DNA of 64,000 nucleotides from Peromyscus leucopus. Lineage: Eukaryota > Chordata > Mammalia > Rodentia > Cricetidae. The position numbers and the translations under genes are program-made. The stretch covers positions 115,392,534 to 115,456,533 of the forward strand of contig NC_051083.1 in assembly GCF_004664715.2 (NCBI RefSeq), in the 5' to 3' direction. Positions 1 through 11,164 of the stretch are shown here, in pieces. The notes beneath the pieces are model-generated. The model was not told where the DNA came from. It saw only the letters and a program-made list of their open reading frames with translations, and searched no databases. Numbering within the stretch: position 1 is the stretch's first letter; each line of letters opens with the position of its first letter.

Positions 1-295
1 TAGGAACTTCGCTAGCACACTGTTTCTCCCTATTCTCATGATGTCTTCATTTATCATGGTATCTCTGTCCTTGCTCTCCCATTCTGTCCCTGTTCCAGCT
101 CAAACCTCCCGTTCCCTCATGTTCTCATCCCCCAACACTTGCCCTGAAATAAGCCCCCTTACCCCCAGTTTGCTCATGATAGATCTCATCTATTTCTAAT
201 TCTGAGAGCGATCTATGCATCCCTCTTTGGGTCCTCCTTGCTAGCTAGCTTCTCTAGAGCTATGGGTTGTAGTCTGGTTATCCTTTGCTTTACAT

Positions 296-3200
296 CTAGT
301 ATCCACTTATGAGTGAGTACATACCATGCTTGTCCTTCTGAGTCTGGGTTACCGTACTCAGGATGATATTTTCTAGTTACATCCATTAGCCTGCAAATTT
401 CATGATATCATTGTTTTTACTGCTGAGCAGAATTTCATTGTGTATATGTGCCATATTTTCTATATCCAGTCTTTGGTTGAGGGGCATCTAGGTTGTTTCC
501 AGGTTCTGGTTATTACAAGCAATGCTGCTATGAAAACAGTTGAACATGTGTCCTTGTGGTATGATTGAGCATTCCTTGGGTATATGCCCAAGCATGGTAT
601 AACTGGGTCTTGAGGTAGATTGAATCACAATTTTCCGAGAAACCACCATACTGATTTCCAAAGCAGCTGTAAAAGTTTGCACTCCCACCAAGAGTGGAGG
701 ACCCTTGATCCACATCCTCTCCAACATAAGCTGTCATAAGTGCTTTTTATCATTGTGATTCTGATAGGTGTAAGATGATATCTCAGAGTCATTTTTATTT
801 GCATTTCCTTGATGACTAAGGATGTTGAGCAATCCCTTAAATATCTTTCAGTCATTTGAGATTCTTCTGTTGAGGATTCTCTCTTTAGCACTGTAGCACA
901 TTTTTAATTGGATTATTCAGTATTTTGCTGTCTAGTTTCTTGAATTCTTTATATATTTTGGAGGTCAGTCCTCTGTCAGATGTGGGGTTGGTAAAGATCT
1001 TTACCCATTCTGTAGGCTGTCATTTTGTCTTATTGACCATATTCTTTGCCCTACAAAAGCTTCTCAGTCTCAGGAGGTCCCATTTATTAATTGTTGCTCT
1101 CAGTGTCTGTGCTACTGGTGTTATATTTAGGAGGTAGTCTCCTGTGCCAATATATTTAAGACTACTGTCTACTTTCTCTTCTATCAAGTTCAGTGTATCT
1201 AGATTTATGTTGAAGTCTTTGATCCACTTGGACTAGAGTTTTGTACATGGTGACATATATGTATTTATTTGGAATCTTCTACATGTTGACATCCAGTTAT
1301 GTCAGCACCATTTGTCGAAGATACTTTCTTCTTTCCATTGTACAGTTTTGGCTTCTTTGTCAAAAATCAGGTGTCCATAGGTGTGCAAACTAATGTTAGG
1401 GACTTACTTCAATTTGATTCCATTGGTTCACGTGTTGATTTTTATGCCAATGCCAACATATTTTTATTACTATAGCTCTATAGTAGAGCTTGAGGTCAGG
1501 GATCATGATGCCTACAGAGGTTGCATTATTCTACAGTATTCTTTTAGCTATCCTGGGTTTTTATTTTTCCATATGAAGTTGAGTATTGTTCTTTTGAGGT
1601 TTGTGAATAATTGTGTTGGGATTTTGATGGGGATTTGCATTGAATCTGTAGATTGCTTTTGGTAAGATTGCCATTTTTACTGTGTTAATCCTACCTATCA
1701 ATGAGCTTAGGAGATCTTTCCATTTTTCTGATATCTTCTTCAATTCTTTCTTCAGAGACTTTAAATTCTTATCATACAGGTCTCTCACTTACTTAGTTAG
1801 AGTTACCCCAAGATATTTTGTTATTTGTGGCTATTGTAAAGGATGATGTTGCACCAATTTCTTTCTCAGCCCATTTATTCTATGTATATAGGAGGGATAC
1901 TGATTTATTTGAGTCAATCTTGTATCCTGCCACATTACTGAAGGAGTTCCTCAGCTGTCGGAGTTCCTTGGTAGAATTTGGGGGGTTACTTATGTATACT
2001 ATCATATCACCTGTAAATCGTGAAAGTCTTAATTCTTCCTTTCCAATTTCTATCCCTTTGATCTCCTTGTGTTCTCTTATTGCTCTAGCTAGAACTTCAA
2101 GTACCATACTAAATAAACATGGGTGTGCACAGCCTTGTCTTTTTTTCTAATTTTAGTGGAATCTCTTTGAGTTTCTCTCCATTTAACTTGATGTTGGCAG
2201 TTGGCTTGCTGTAAATTGCTTTTATTATGTTTAGGTATATTCCTTGTATTCTTGATCTCCCTAGAACCTTTATCATGAAGTGGTGTTGGATTTTGTCAAA
2301 GGCTTTTTCAGCATCTAATGAGATGATCATGTGGTTTTTCTCTATCAGTTTGTTTATATTGTGTATTACATTGACAGATTTTCGTATGTTGAACCTTCCT
2401 TACATCCCTGGAATAAAGCACACTTGATCATGCTGGATAATTTTTTGATGTATTCTTGGAGTTAGTTTACCAGTATTTTATTGAGTGTTTTTACATAATG
2501 TTCATGAGGGAGATTGGTCTGTAATTCTATTTCTTTGTTGCATCGTTGTGTGGTTTGACTATCAGGAAAACTGTAGCCTTGTGAAAAGAGTTTGGTAATG
2601 TTCTTTCTATTTTTATTGTGTGGAATAATTTGAAGAATATTGGAATTAGCTCTTCTTTGAAAATCTGGTAGAATTCTGTGCTGAAACTATCTGGCACTGG
2701 GCTTTTTTTGTTTGGGAGATTTTTAATGATTATTTCTATTTCCTTAGGGGTTATTGGACTATTTAAATACTTTATCTTGTTTTGCTTTAATATTTGTATG
2801 TGATACCTATGCAGAAAATTATCCATTTCGTTTAGATTTTTCAGTTTTGTGGAGTACAGGTTTTTGAAGTATGACCTTGTAATTCTCTAGATTTCTTCAT
2901 TGTCTGTTGTTATGTCTCCATTTTCATTTCTGATTTTGTTAATTTGGATGCTCTCTCTCTGCCTTTTGGTTAGTTTGGCTTAGGGCTTTGTCTATCTTGT
3001 TGATTTTCACAAAAAACCAACCCTTTGTTTCGTTGATTTTTTGTATTGTTCTCTTTGTTTCTATTCTATTGATTTCAGCCCTCAATTTGACTATTTCCTG
3101 GTGTCTATTTCTCCTGCGTGAGTTTGTTTCTTTTTGTGATAGAGCTTTCAGGTGTTCTGTTAAATCACTAGTGTCAGATTTCTCCATATTCTTTATGTGG

Positions 3201-4095
3201 GCATTTAGTGCTATTAATTTTCCTCTTAGCACTGCTTTCATGGTGTCCCATAAGTTTGGGTATGTTGTACATTCATTTTCATTGAATTCTAGGAAATCTT
3301 TAATTTCTTTAGTTATTTCTTCCTGGACCCCTTGGTGATTCAGTTGGACATTATTCAGTTTCCATGAGATTGTAGGCTTTCTGTAGTTTTTGTTGATGTT
3401 GAAATCTAACTTTAAACCATAATGGTCCAATAAAATACAGGAGGTTATTCCAATATTTTTTTTTATATCTTGAGATTTGCTTTGTGACCGAGCATGTGGT
3501 CAATTTTAAAGAAGGTTCCATGGGGTTCTGAGAAGAAGGTATATTCTTTTGTATTAGTGTGGAATATTCTGTAGATATCTATAAAGTCCATTTGAGTGTC
3601 TGTTAGTTCCCTTATTTCTCTGTTAAGTTTCAGTCTGGCATACCTGTCCATTGGTGAGTGTGGGCTGTTGAAATATCTCACTATTAATGTGCAGAGTTTG
3701 ATGTGCCATTTAAGTTTTAGTAATGTTTCTTTTACAAATGTAGGTGCCCTTGTATTTGGGGCATAAATGTTCAGAATTGAGACTTCATCTTGGTGGATTT
3801 TCCCTGTGATAAATCTTTCCTGATCTCTTTCAATTGATTTTGGTTTGAAGGCTATTTTATTAGCTATTAGGATAGCTATACCAGCTTGTTTCTTAAGTCC
3901 ATTTGATTGGAAAGAATTTTCCCAGCCTTTTACTCTGAAGGAGTGTCTGTTTTTGAAGTTGAGGTGTGTTTCTTGTATGCAGCAGAAGAATGAATCCTCT
4001 TTTCATATCCATTATGTTAGCCTATGTCTTTTTATAGGTGAATTGAGACCACTGATATTAATGGATATTAATGACTAATGATTGTTACTTCCTGT
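296..4095 (-). pseudogene. L1 ORF2 remnant (endonuclease-reverse transcriptase), broken
   Basis: ORF2 in an active L1 encodes an APE-type endonuclease, a reverse transcriptase and a cysteine-rich C-terminus that act in target-primed reverse transcription. Here the frame survives only in pieces on the minus strand. These are an endonuclease/RT linker block at 2939-3430, RT blocks at 2527-2826 ('PNKKSPVPDSFSTEFYQ') and 2109-2330 ('[16 protein letters not shown]'), a degraded block at 1880-2107, and the Cys-rich end near 625-891. The reading frame ends at a stop at 296-298, just after the widely conserved 'YSLISG'-like C-terminus. Multiple in-frame stops and frameshifts make it non-functional. 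Similarity to the other copies in the window supports the call; the exact start is not certain. Confidence 0.85.
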
Positions 4096-5248
4096 TATTT
4101 TTGATGGTAGTGTTGTATACTTCTTTGGTATTTATTGGTGTAGGGTGATCTATTGCCTGTGTTTTCATGGGTATATCTAACTTCCTTAGGTTGGATTTTT
4201 CCTTCTAGTGCTTTCTGTAAGGTTGGATTTGTAGACAGGTATTGTTTATATCTGGTTTTATCATGGAATATTTTGTTTACTCCATCTATGATGACTGAGT
4301 TTTGCTGGGTGTAATAGTCTGGGTTGGCATCCATGGTCCCTTAGTGCATGCATAATGTCTGTCCAGGACCTTCTTGCTTTCAGAGTCTCCATTTAGAAGT
4401 CAGATGTAATTCAGATGAGTCTGCCTTTATATGTTGCTTAGCCTTTTTCTTTTGCAGCTCTTAATATTTTCTCTTTATTCTGTATTTTTAATGGTTTTAT
4501 CATTATGTGGCAAGGGGACTTCTTTTTGATCCAGTCTATTTGGTGTCCTGTAAGCTTCTTGTATCATCATAGGCATTTCCTTCTTTAGGTTGGGAATGTT
4601 TTCTTCTATGATTTTGTTGAATATATTTTCTGTGCCTTTGATTTTGTATACTCCTTCTTCTATCCCTGTTTTTCTTAGGTGTGGTCTTTTCATGGTCATT
4701 TCCCAAATTTCCTGGATGTTTTGTAGTATGACTTTGTTGGCTTTAGTGTTTTCTTTGACTGATGATTCTATTTCATCTATCGTATCTTCAATGCCAGAGA
4801 TTCTCTCTTCTATTTCTTGCATTCTGTTGGTTATGCTTGCATCTGTAGTTCCTTTTCATTTACTCAGGTTTTCCATTTCCAGCATTTCTTCAGTTTGTCT
4901 TTTTTATTGCCTCTATTTCATTTTTCAAATCATGAACTGTTACTTTCACCTGTTTAATTGCTTTTTCTTCGGTTTCTTGGCTTTCTTTAAGGGATTTATT
5001 GATTTCTTCCATTTTTTGTTTGTATTTTTCTTGATTTCTTTAAAGGAATTTTTCATTTCCTCTTTGAAGGCCTCCATCATCTTCTTAAAGCCATTTTTAA
5101 GGTTGATATCTTCTGCTTCTTCTGCATTGGGATGTTCAGCTCTTGCTGAAGTAGAACCAGTAGGTTCTGATAGTGCCATATTGGTACTTATGTTGTTGAC
5201 TGTATTTTTGTACTGGCATCTACTCATCTCTTCCCCCACTCCATGCAA
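4095..5248 (-). pseudogene. L1 ORF1 remnant (RNA-binding chaperone), broken
   Basis: ORF1p forms coiled-coil trimers that coat L1 RNA through an RRM and a C-terminal domain. On the minus strand the start lies near 5227 (the 'MSRCQYKNT' start used by sister copies; an upstream in-frame Met is at 5248). The N-terminal part at 4946-5248 is Lys/Glu-rich and includes a single pair of 'FKEEMKNS'-type coiled-coil repeats. The RRM-like part at 4475-4822 and the C-terminal part at 4095-4334 are in different frames. At least two frameshifts separate them. Compared with the ORF1 at 39121-40313, this copy lacks the expanded coiled-coil repeat array. Confidence 0.85.
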
Positions 5249-5249
5249 G

Positions 5250-5726
5250 CAGTGTCTGTGTCTGAAGGAGCCTCTCTTGATTTGATTGATACTCTTGGTC
5301 CAGTGGGAGCTCTTGATCTAATTGGGGCTCTTGGTCCAATCGGTGCTAATGAACTCTGTGTCTTAGGGCACAGCTCTTAGTTCAATCATCACTGATGGGC
5401 TCTGTCTCATGGAACAGCTGTTCCCAACCAGTGTGGTGTGGGCTTATAGATCCAGTGGTCACTGCTGCCACAGGGGAAGGATGGTTTGGTGAAGGGGTTA
5501 GGGGAAGAATTGGCTGCCCAGTCTCTGGAACTACACTAGCTAGGGGGTTGGGAGAAGGGCATGGAATGTGCCCCTGGGGCCTAGGGGTTATAGAACTGAT
5601 CTACCCAATCTCGAGATGGGGCCTTACCTGTTCCCAATCAGTGTAGGGTGGGCTTATGGCCCCAGTGGTCACTGGTGCCTCAGGGCATAGTTAGCTTGGC
5701 AAGGGTGTGGGGGCTGATTACCTATT
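5250..5726 (-). promoter_or_regulatory. L1 5'UTR with two ~210-bp promoter-like units
   Basis: Two related segments begin near 5420 and 5630 and share blocks such as TTCCCAACCAGTGTGG / TTCCCAATCAGTGTAG and CCAGTGGTCACTG, giving a period of about 210 bp. Tandem 5'UTR units ('monomers') are the usual internal promoters of rodent L1s. Their position directly upstream of ORF1 fits this. The unit resembles the 5'UTR of the plus-strand L1 at 46880 and not the GC-rich promoter at 38127. The true 5' limit is unclear because of the adjacent insertion. Confidence 0.6.
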
Positions 5727-5946
5727 ATTTTTTTAATATATATTTTATTTTACAATACCATTCAGTTCTACATATCAGCCATGGGTTCCCCTATTCTCCC
5801 CCTCCCACCCCCTCCCCTTACCCCCAGTCTACCCCCCATTCCCACCTCCTCCAGGACAAGTCCTCCCCCGAGGACTACAATCAACCTGGTAGACTCAGTC
5901 CAGGCAGGTCCAGTCCCTTCCTCCCAGACTAAGCCAAGTGTACCTG

Positions 5947-6335
5947 TGCTGTGGGACGGTCTATATGTCAAATTGCTCTGATTGGTCAAGAAATAAAACA
6001 CTGGTTGGCCAGTGGCCAGGCAGGAAGTAGGTGGGACAAGGAGAGAGGAGAATTCTGGGAAGCAGAAGGCTGAGGAGGAGAGACACTGCAGCCGCCGCCA
6101 TGACCAGCAGCATGTGAAGACGCCAGCAAGCCACCAGCCACGTGGCAAGGTATAGACTTATGGAAATGGATTAATTTAAGCTATAAGAAGAGTTAGCAAG
6201 AAGCCTGCCACGGCCATACAGTTTGTAAGCAATATAAGTCTCTGTGTTTACTTGGTTGGGTCTGAGTGGCTGTGGGACTGGCAGGTGACAAAGATTTGTC
6301 CTGACTGTGGGCAAGGCAGGGAAACTCTAGCTACA
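5947..6335 (+). mobile_element. Solo LTR of a rodent ERV, 389 bp
   Basis: The element begins TGCTGTGGGACGG and ends CTCTAGCTACA, so it has the canonical TG...CA termini. It is flanked by a perfect 6-bp duplication TACCTG (5941-5946 and 6336-6341), as expected for class II (ERVK-like) integration. It splits an L1 3'UTR whose two halves rejoin when compared with the copy at 44185-44714. The closely related copy at 20097-20472 is in the same orientation, and a reverse relative is at 8924-9274. The strand follows that alignment; transcriptional polarity is not proven. Confidence 0.85.
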
Positions 6336-6647
6336 TACCTGCATAAGCTCCAGGTTTCAAACAGCCAACTCATGCAATGAGAACAGGACTTGGTCCCACT
6401 GCCTAGTTGCCTCCCAAACTGATCAAGCCATTCAGCTGTCTCACCTATTCAGAGGGCCTGATCCAGCTGGGGCCCCTCAACCTTTGGTTCATAGTTCATG
6501 TGTTTCCATTCATTTGGCTATTTTTTTCAATAATTGAATAAAACTGAAATTTATTATAAGCCACAATCGTCCTAGGGACCTCCATGCTATATATATGTAG
6601 CCTCTATGGTTCTATGGGTTGTGGTCTGATTGTTCTTTATTTTATAT

Positions 6648-7633
6648 CTAGAATCCACTTATGAGTGAGTACATACCATGACGGTCTTTCTGGATTTGGG
6701 TTACCTCACTCAGGGTGATTTTTTCTAGTTCCATCCATTTGCCTGCAAATTGCATGCTTTCATTGTTTTTCTCTGCTGAGTAGTACTCCATTGTGTATAT
6801 GTACCACATTTTTTCCATCCATTCTTCTGTTGATGGGCATCTAGGTTGTTTCCAGGTTCTGGCTATTACAAATAGTGCTACTATGAACATAGCTGAGCAT
6901 GTATCATTATGGTATGAATCAGCATTCCTTGGGTATATGCCCAAAAGTGGGATGGCTGGGTCTTGAGGTAGTTCGATTCCTAATTTTCTGAGAAACCGCC
7001 ATACTGATTTTCACAGTGGTTGTACAAGTTTACATTCCCACCAACAGTGGAGGAGTGTTCCCTTTGCTCCACATCCTCTCCAACATTGACTGTCATTGGT
7101 GTTTTTGATCGTAGCCATTCTGACAGGTGTAAGGTGGTATCTCAGAGTCGTTTTGATTTGCATTTCTCTGATGATTAAGGATGTTGAGCATTTCTTTAAA
7201 TGTCTTTCAGCCATTTGTAGTTCTTATTTTGTGAATTCTCTGTTTAGGTCTTTAGTCCATTTTTTTAATTGGACTGTTAAGTACTTTGATGTCTAGTTTC
7301 TTGAGTTCTTTATATATTGTGGAGATCAATCCTCTGTCAGATGTGTGGTTGGTGAAGATCTTTTCCCATTCTGTTGGCTGTCTTTTTGTCTTATTGACTA
7401 TGTCTTTTGCCCTGCAAAAGCTTCTCAGTTTTGAGAGGCCCCATTTATTAATTGTTGTGCTCAGGGTCTGTGCTGTTGGTGTTTTATTTAGGAAATGGTC
7501 TCTGGTGCCAATGCATTCAAGAGTGCTTCCTATTTTCTTTTCTATTAAGTTTAGTGTAACTGGATTTATGTTTAAGTCTTTGATCCACTTGGACTTGAGT
7601 TTTGTGCATGGTGACAGATATGGATCTATTTGT
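6648..7633 (-). pseudogene. L1 ORF2 C-terminal fragment
   Basis: Minus-strand blocks at 7011-7214 ('[19 protein letters not shown]' ... '[19 protein letters not shown]') and 6648-6944 ('MGIYPRNADSYHNDTC' ... 'YSLISGF') are the Cys-rich C-terminus of ORF2, which is needed for RNA binding and retrotransposition in active copies. The endonuclease and RT domains are absent because of 5' truncation. One frame change separates the two blocks. The block at 7011 is almost residue-for-residue the same as those at 43618 and 59067, so the copy is young. Confidence 0.9.
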
Positions 7634-7797
7634 TGATTACCTATTCTTAAATGTAACTATTATTAACCATATTTGCTTTTTGACCTTTCTGTAATGTCAC
7701 AAAGGATTCCTACTTATGGTTTTTAAAGATGGTAACCCTGAGCTCATTAACCTTGACTCTTGCAATTTGATAGCATTTCATCCATTTGGAAAACTGA

Positions 7798-8077
7798 TGC
7801 AGAATCCTAATTAATCTTATCAAAAAAACAAAACAAAACATGAGTCAGATATCAGGATAAAAACCTGAAAGATCAAAGAAGCAAGCAGGAAAGCAGCCAC
7901 AGTTACTTCATTCCTCTTCTGTTCCTCCAGTCCAAAACGTTTGAGATCCTGTCTCAGCCCCCACATTACCACTTCCTGTCCTTCTTCTGCAATCCTCCAG
8001 ACCTCTATGGTAAACTAGTGGCTAGCTCTGCTTTCTGACTCTAGCAAACTCTATTTGTCAGAACCCAAAATATCACA
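7798..8077 (-). repeat. 3' LTR of the shrunken ERV
   Basis: On the minus strand it starts TGTGATATTTTGG directly after the polypurine-like tract. On the plus strand its left edge is TGCAGAATCCTAATTAATC. It shares blocks with the LTR at 10700-10874, including GTCAGATAT, GGTAAAAACCTGAAAGATC-type sequence and TATTTGTCAGAAC. Confidence 0.7.
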
Positions 8078-8923
8078 CATTTCTCCCCTTTTGTCTATAT
8101 AAAAAGTAAAGATTTTAACTAACATACATAAACTATACCCAGTAATTACAATAACTGTGTATAAATATATACAGGCAATAATTACAGCAACAATGTCTAG
8201 TCCATTAGCATTTCACAAATTCATAGAAAATATTCCATTGTCTATTCTACCTTGTTGAGTAAATGATTTACTTTCTATCCTAACGTACATTACCAAACTA
8301 AAGCTATATTTGATGACTTTCAACATTTTACACTTTAAACCTCTTTTTGTGAGTTTCTTTCCTGAACTTTCCAAGGAAAGTTATATCTATAACTATCTAG
8401 TCTTAACTCTATCAGAGACCTTAGAATGATATATTACCTGAGAAAAGAAGAAGTGCAGAGCAAACAACTTCCGAAATTAAGAAATAATAGAAACAGCTGG
8501 CTGCCTAGACCATTACCCAAGTTTCCTCTGCAAAGATGAGGCATACATCTTCAGCCTGCAGGCCTAGAATATCTGACAGACTTATCTGTGAAGCAGGATT
8601 TTTGAAGGACTGTCCTACCTTGTCTTTGCAAAGTTAGGTATTTATTTTGTGTTCTGCTTGTCCAATTTGGACAGCATACTGTCACCAGTAAAGGCAAGGG
8701 CACTTTCTTGCCCAGTGGCTAAGTTTTTCTACAAAGAAAGTAAACTCCATATGGAGTTTCTTCAATGCCCGTCATCTTCTCTGAAGTAGATTGGTGCTGA
8801 CAGGAGCAAACATATCTCATTGTCATAAAAAAAATTATAGTATTAAAACATCTTAAATGACATATTCAGTACATCTCTGAAATGTTTGAAGACCACCTGT
8901 CTATCTAAAATATATCTCAGTTT

Positions 8924-9274
8924 TGTAGTCAGATTTTCCTGTGTCCTACCCAGTCCACAGCCACTGAGACCCAAGTAAACACACAGAGGCTTATATTAAT
9001 TAAAAATGCTAGGCCATTATCTCAGGCCTGCCACTTACTAGCTCTTGCACTTTAAACTCAACTCATTTTTGTTCATCCATATGTTGCCATGTGTTCTGTG
9101 ACTTTACTGTGTGTCATTACATGCTGCTCACTGGACGGCAGGCTGGTGTCTCCTGACTCAGCCTTCCTCTTCCCAGAATTCTCCTTGTCTGCTTATCCTG
9201 CCTATACTTCCTGCCTGGCTACTGGCTAATCAGCATCTTATTAGACCAGTATACAAAAGCATTATTCCACCACA
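8924..9274 (-). mobile_element. Solo LTR nested in the ERV, 351 bp
   Basis: Plus-strand termini are TGTAGTCAGATT ... TTCCACCACA. The flanks CAGTTT (8918-8923) and CTGTTT (9275-9280) form a 6-bp duplication with one mismatch. The host ERV sequence resumes on both sides when aligned with 13690-13750. It is related to the LTRs at 5947 and 20097 but inverted and more diverged. Confidence 0.75.
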
Positions 9275-9981
9275 CTGTTTGACCTTGAAAACATACCTAA
9301 TATGACTATAAGTTTGATTGTAATAGGACTGACTATTAACCTGAATTCCTTTATCATCCTAAACAGTTAGTAATAATAATTTTCAAGGACTAGAAATTCA
9401 CATTATATTGTTAGATGAGCTGTATAGGTGCAATACCTTGAACAAGAGTAAAAATATATGTAAAGTATGTTCTAACAAAAATAACCTTAAATTTGTATCA
9501 ATATACAAATATCCTTATCACTGTAAAATATTTAAGACTAGTAGTTGTTTTGGTTTAAAAGTAGATTCAATAATCTACCCTTTTATACTATTTTTATATC
9601 CCCTGTTTTCTTTTTAGAATGAAATCTGTGAATCTAATTACCTTTATTCAGCTTTTTTCCTGAATATTATCGGTAACAACTTGTAACCAATCCCCCTTAA
9701 ATGAATAACATGTCCATAACCCATTGGGGGATTGTGGGCATAGTTTTCAACTTTCTGCTGACTGGGGGTGCTGACAATCTTTGGGAACTGTGACACAATT
9801 TGGGATTATGATCAAATCTTGGCTGGAGTAGTTTGTGAGACTGGACCATCTCAGCCAGTTTTTCTAGATGAAACTGTTTCAGTTTCAGAACTGAAACTGG
9901 CACTCTGAAATTTTGGAACATCTGAAACATCACTCACATCAGAGATTTTTCAGGGGATTTTCCTCGATAAAACCTGATTTT

Positions 9982-10150
9982 GCCAGGTGGTGGTGGCACA
10001 CACCTTTAATCCCAGCACTCGGGAGGCAGAGCCAGGCGAATCTCTGTGAGTTCAAAGCCAACCTGAACTACCAAGTGAGTTCCAGGAAAGGCGCAAAGCT
10101 ACACAGAGAAACCCTGTCTCGGAAAAAAACAAAAAAAACAAAAAAAAAAA
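9982..10150 (+). mobile_element. B1 SINE, plus strand
   Basis: This is a 7SL-derived B1 with the usual GGTGGTGGTGGCACACACC start, internal promoter boxes and the cricetid-type right half (GGAAAGGCGCAAAGCTACAC). It has an A-rich tail at 10128-10150. The target duplication AA(C)CTGATTTT occurs at 9971-9981 and 10151-10160. It is inserted in the ERV internal region. Confidence 0.9.
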
Positions 10151-10634
10151 AACTGATTTTTCTTAACCTAGAATGAAATCACAGCCTCTCATTTTCTGTG
10201 AAAACAAAAGCAAAAACTCTCCCCCAAAGTAACATATTTTTACTTGAATTTTGAAGTCAAGACATTTTTTAAATATATAGGTTAGATTAATCCAGCAACA
10301 CTTATAATCAAATGTCTCTTAGCATCCCACACTCCTTCCTCAGCAGTCAAACAATTCAAAGACAACACAATAACATACAGTATGCAGACTCTCTGTGTAT
10401 TTCCCATCTTTATGTGACTTACCATATTTTTTTATTATTCTATTCCCTTTTTAAGGACTTAACTATTATTTCTAAATCATTTTTTTAAACTCTGTTTATA
10501 CCCTTTCTATTCTCTCTCCCAATCCTATATACATTTTTTTCAAACATACTGTGAACTGTTTAGAGGCTCTTTTTTGTCTGAATCTGTCCTTACTGTGGAT
10601 CTATAACCTTTTCTGTCTGCATTAGCAAAACAAA

Positions 10635-10638
10635 CAAA

Positions 10639-10677
<39 letters not shown>

Positions 10678-10678
10678 A
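10635..10678. repeat. (AAAT)n microsatellite
   Basis: About eleven tandem AAAT units follow an AAAC-rich start. It lies in the leader side of the shrunken ERV, just before its 5' LTR in minus orientation. Confidence 0.95.
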
Positions 10679-10699
10679 AATGCTGTGTAACTTAGACTA

Positions 10700-10874
10700 T
10701 GCCTAATCCTAAATAATCTTATCAATGAAAACCAGGAGTCAGATATATGGGTAAAAACCTGAAAGATCAAAGAAGCAGAAGAAGGACTTAGATCCTCTAT
10801 GGTGAACTAGTAGCTAGCTCTGCCTTCTGACTCCAAGCAATCTTTATTTGTCAGAACACAGACAAAATATCACA
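10700..10874 (-). repeat. 5' LTR (shortened) of the shrunken ERV
   Basis: The plus-strand left edge TGCCTAATCCTAAATAATC and right edge AAAATATCACA match the LTR at 7798-8077. About 100 bp of the middle is missing in this copy. The following bases (TAACAG...) are not a copy of the bases before 7798, so the two LTRs might also derive from separate events. Confidence 0.6.
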
Positions 10875-10982
10875 TAACAGATAAGACTTCATTTACTCAC
10901 TACTGCTTTTATTCCATCCCAGATCTTCCTTCCAAATAATTTTTCATTTTCCAATATACCTACATTAATAACTGCAAAAAGG

Positions 10983-11130
10983 TTGGGCGGTGGTGGTGCA
11001 TGCCTTTAATCCCATCACTCAGGAGGCAGAGGCAGGTGGATCTCTATGAGTTTGAGGCCAGCCTGGGCTACCAAGTGAGTTCTAGGAAAGGCGCAAACCT
11101 ACACAGAGGAAACCCTGTCTGGAAAAAAAA
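10983..11130 (+). mobile_element. B1 SINE, plus strand
   Basis: It carries the B1 body (GGTGGTGGTGCATGCCTTTA ... AACCCTGTCTGG) and a short A8 tail. The right half has the same GGAAAGGCGCAAA variant as the copy at 9982. Confidence 0.9.
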
Positions 11131-11164
11131 TACCATTACTCAACTGCTGTCCAAAACATAATAT

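Larger units (their letters stand above)
1..5726 (-). mobile_element. LINE-1 retrotransposon, reverse strand, 3' end cut by window edge
   Basis: The minus strand reads, from right to left, an L1 5'UTR (about 5250-5726), ORF1 (about 4095-5248), ORF2 (about 296-4095) and the start of a 3'UTR (1-295). The order and the recognisable translated blocks (ORF1 coiled coil, RT 'DKIQHHF', C-terminal 'WWECK' zinc-knuckle-like block) identify it. Many frameshifts and stops break both ORFs, so this is an older, inactive copy. Its 5' end is obscured because a second reverse-strand L1 is inserted at 5727. The last part of the 3'UTR and the poly(A) lie outside the window. Confidence 0.9.
5727..7633 (-). mobile_element. 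Young-subfamily L1, 5'-truncated, reverse strand, with solo LTR inside
   Basis: The poly(A) tail appears as a T-rich run at 5727-5752, followed by the 3'UTR and the 3' part of ORF2 in reverse orientation. The insertion is bounded by the 12-bp duplication TGATTACCTATT at 5715-5726 and 7634-7645, so the 5' truncation point is about 7633. Its 3'UTR and ORF2 C-terminus are nearly the same as those at 42780-44714 and 58237-60165. The 3'UTR is split at 5946/6336 by a solo LTR, which is therefore younger than this insertion. Confidence 0.92.
7798..10874 (-). mobile_element. Shrunken class II-like ERV, reverse strand, both LTRs partly kept
   Basis: A minus-strand LTR (7798-8077) is followed by a polypurine-like tract (AAAAGGGGAGAAATG on the minus strand). 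Non-coding internal sequence comes next, then a degraded integrase region (about 10195-10420) and a second, shorter LTR (10700-10874). The internal part parallels the ERV at 12441-15553 over much of its length. Gag, protease and most of pol are missing, so it is a non-autonomous or deleted provirus. A nested solo LTR (8924-9274), a B1 SINE (9982-10150) and an AAAT microsatellite interrupt it. I see no clear target-site duplication. Confidence 0.7.

Noticed and set aside
5768..6148. 126-codon minus-strand frame
   Set aside because: It spans the junction of an L1 3'UTR and a solo LTR and matches no protein family.
9697..9933. Possible env or accessory ERV gene
   Set aside because: The 78-codon minus-strand frame shows no retroviral domain, and the paralogous region near 14000-14300 does not keep it open.
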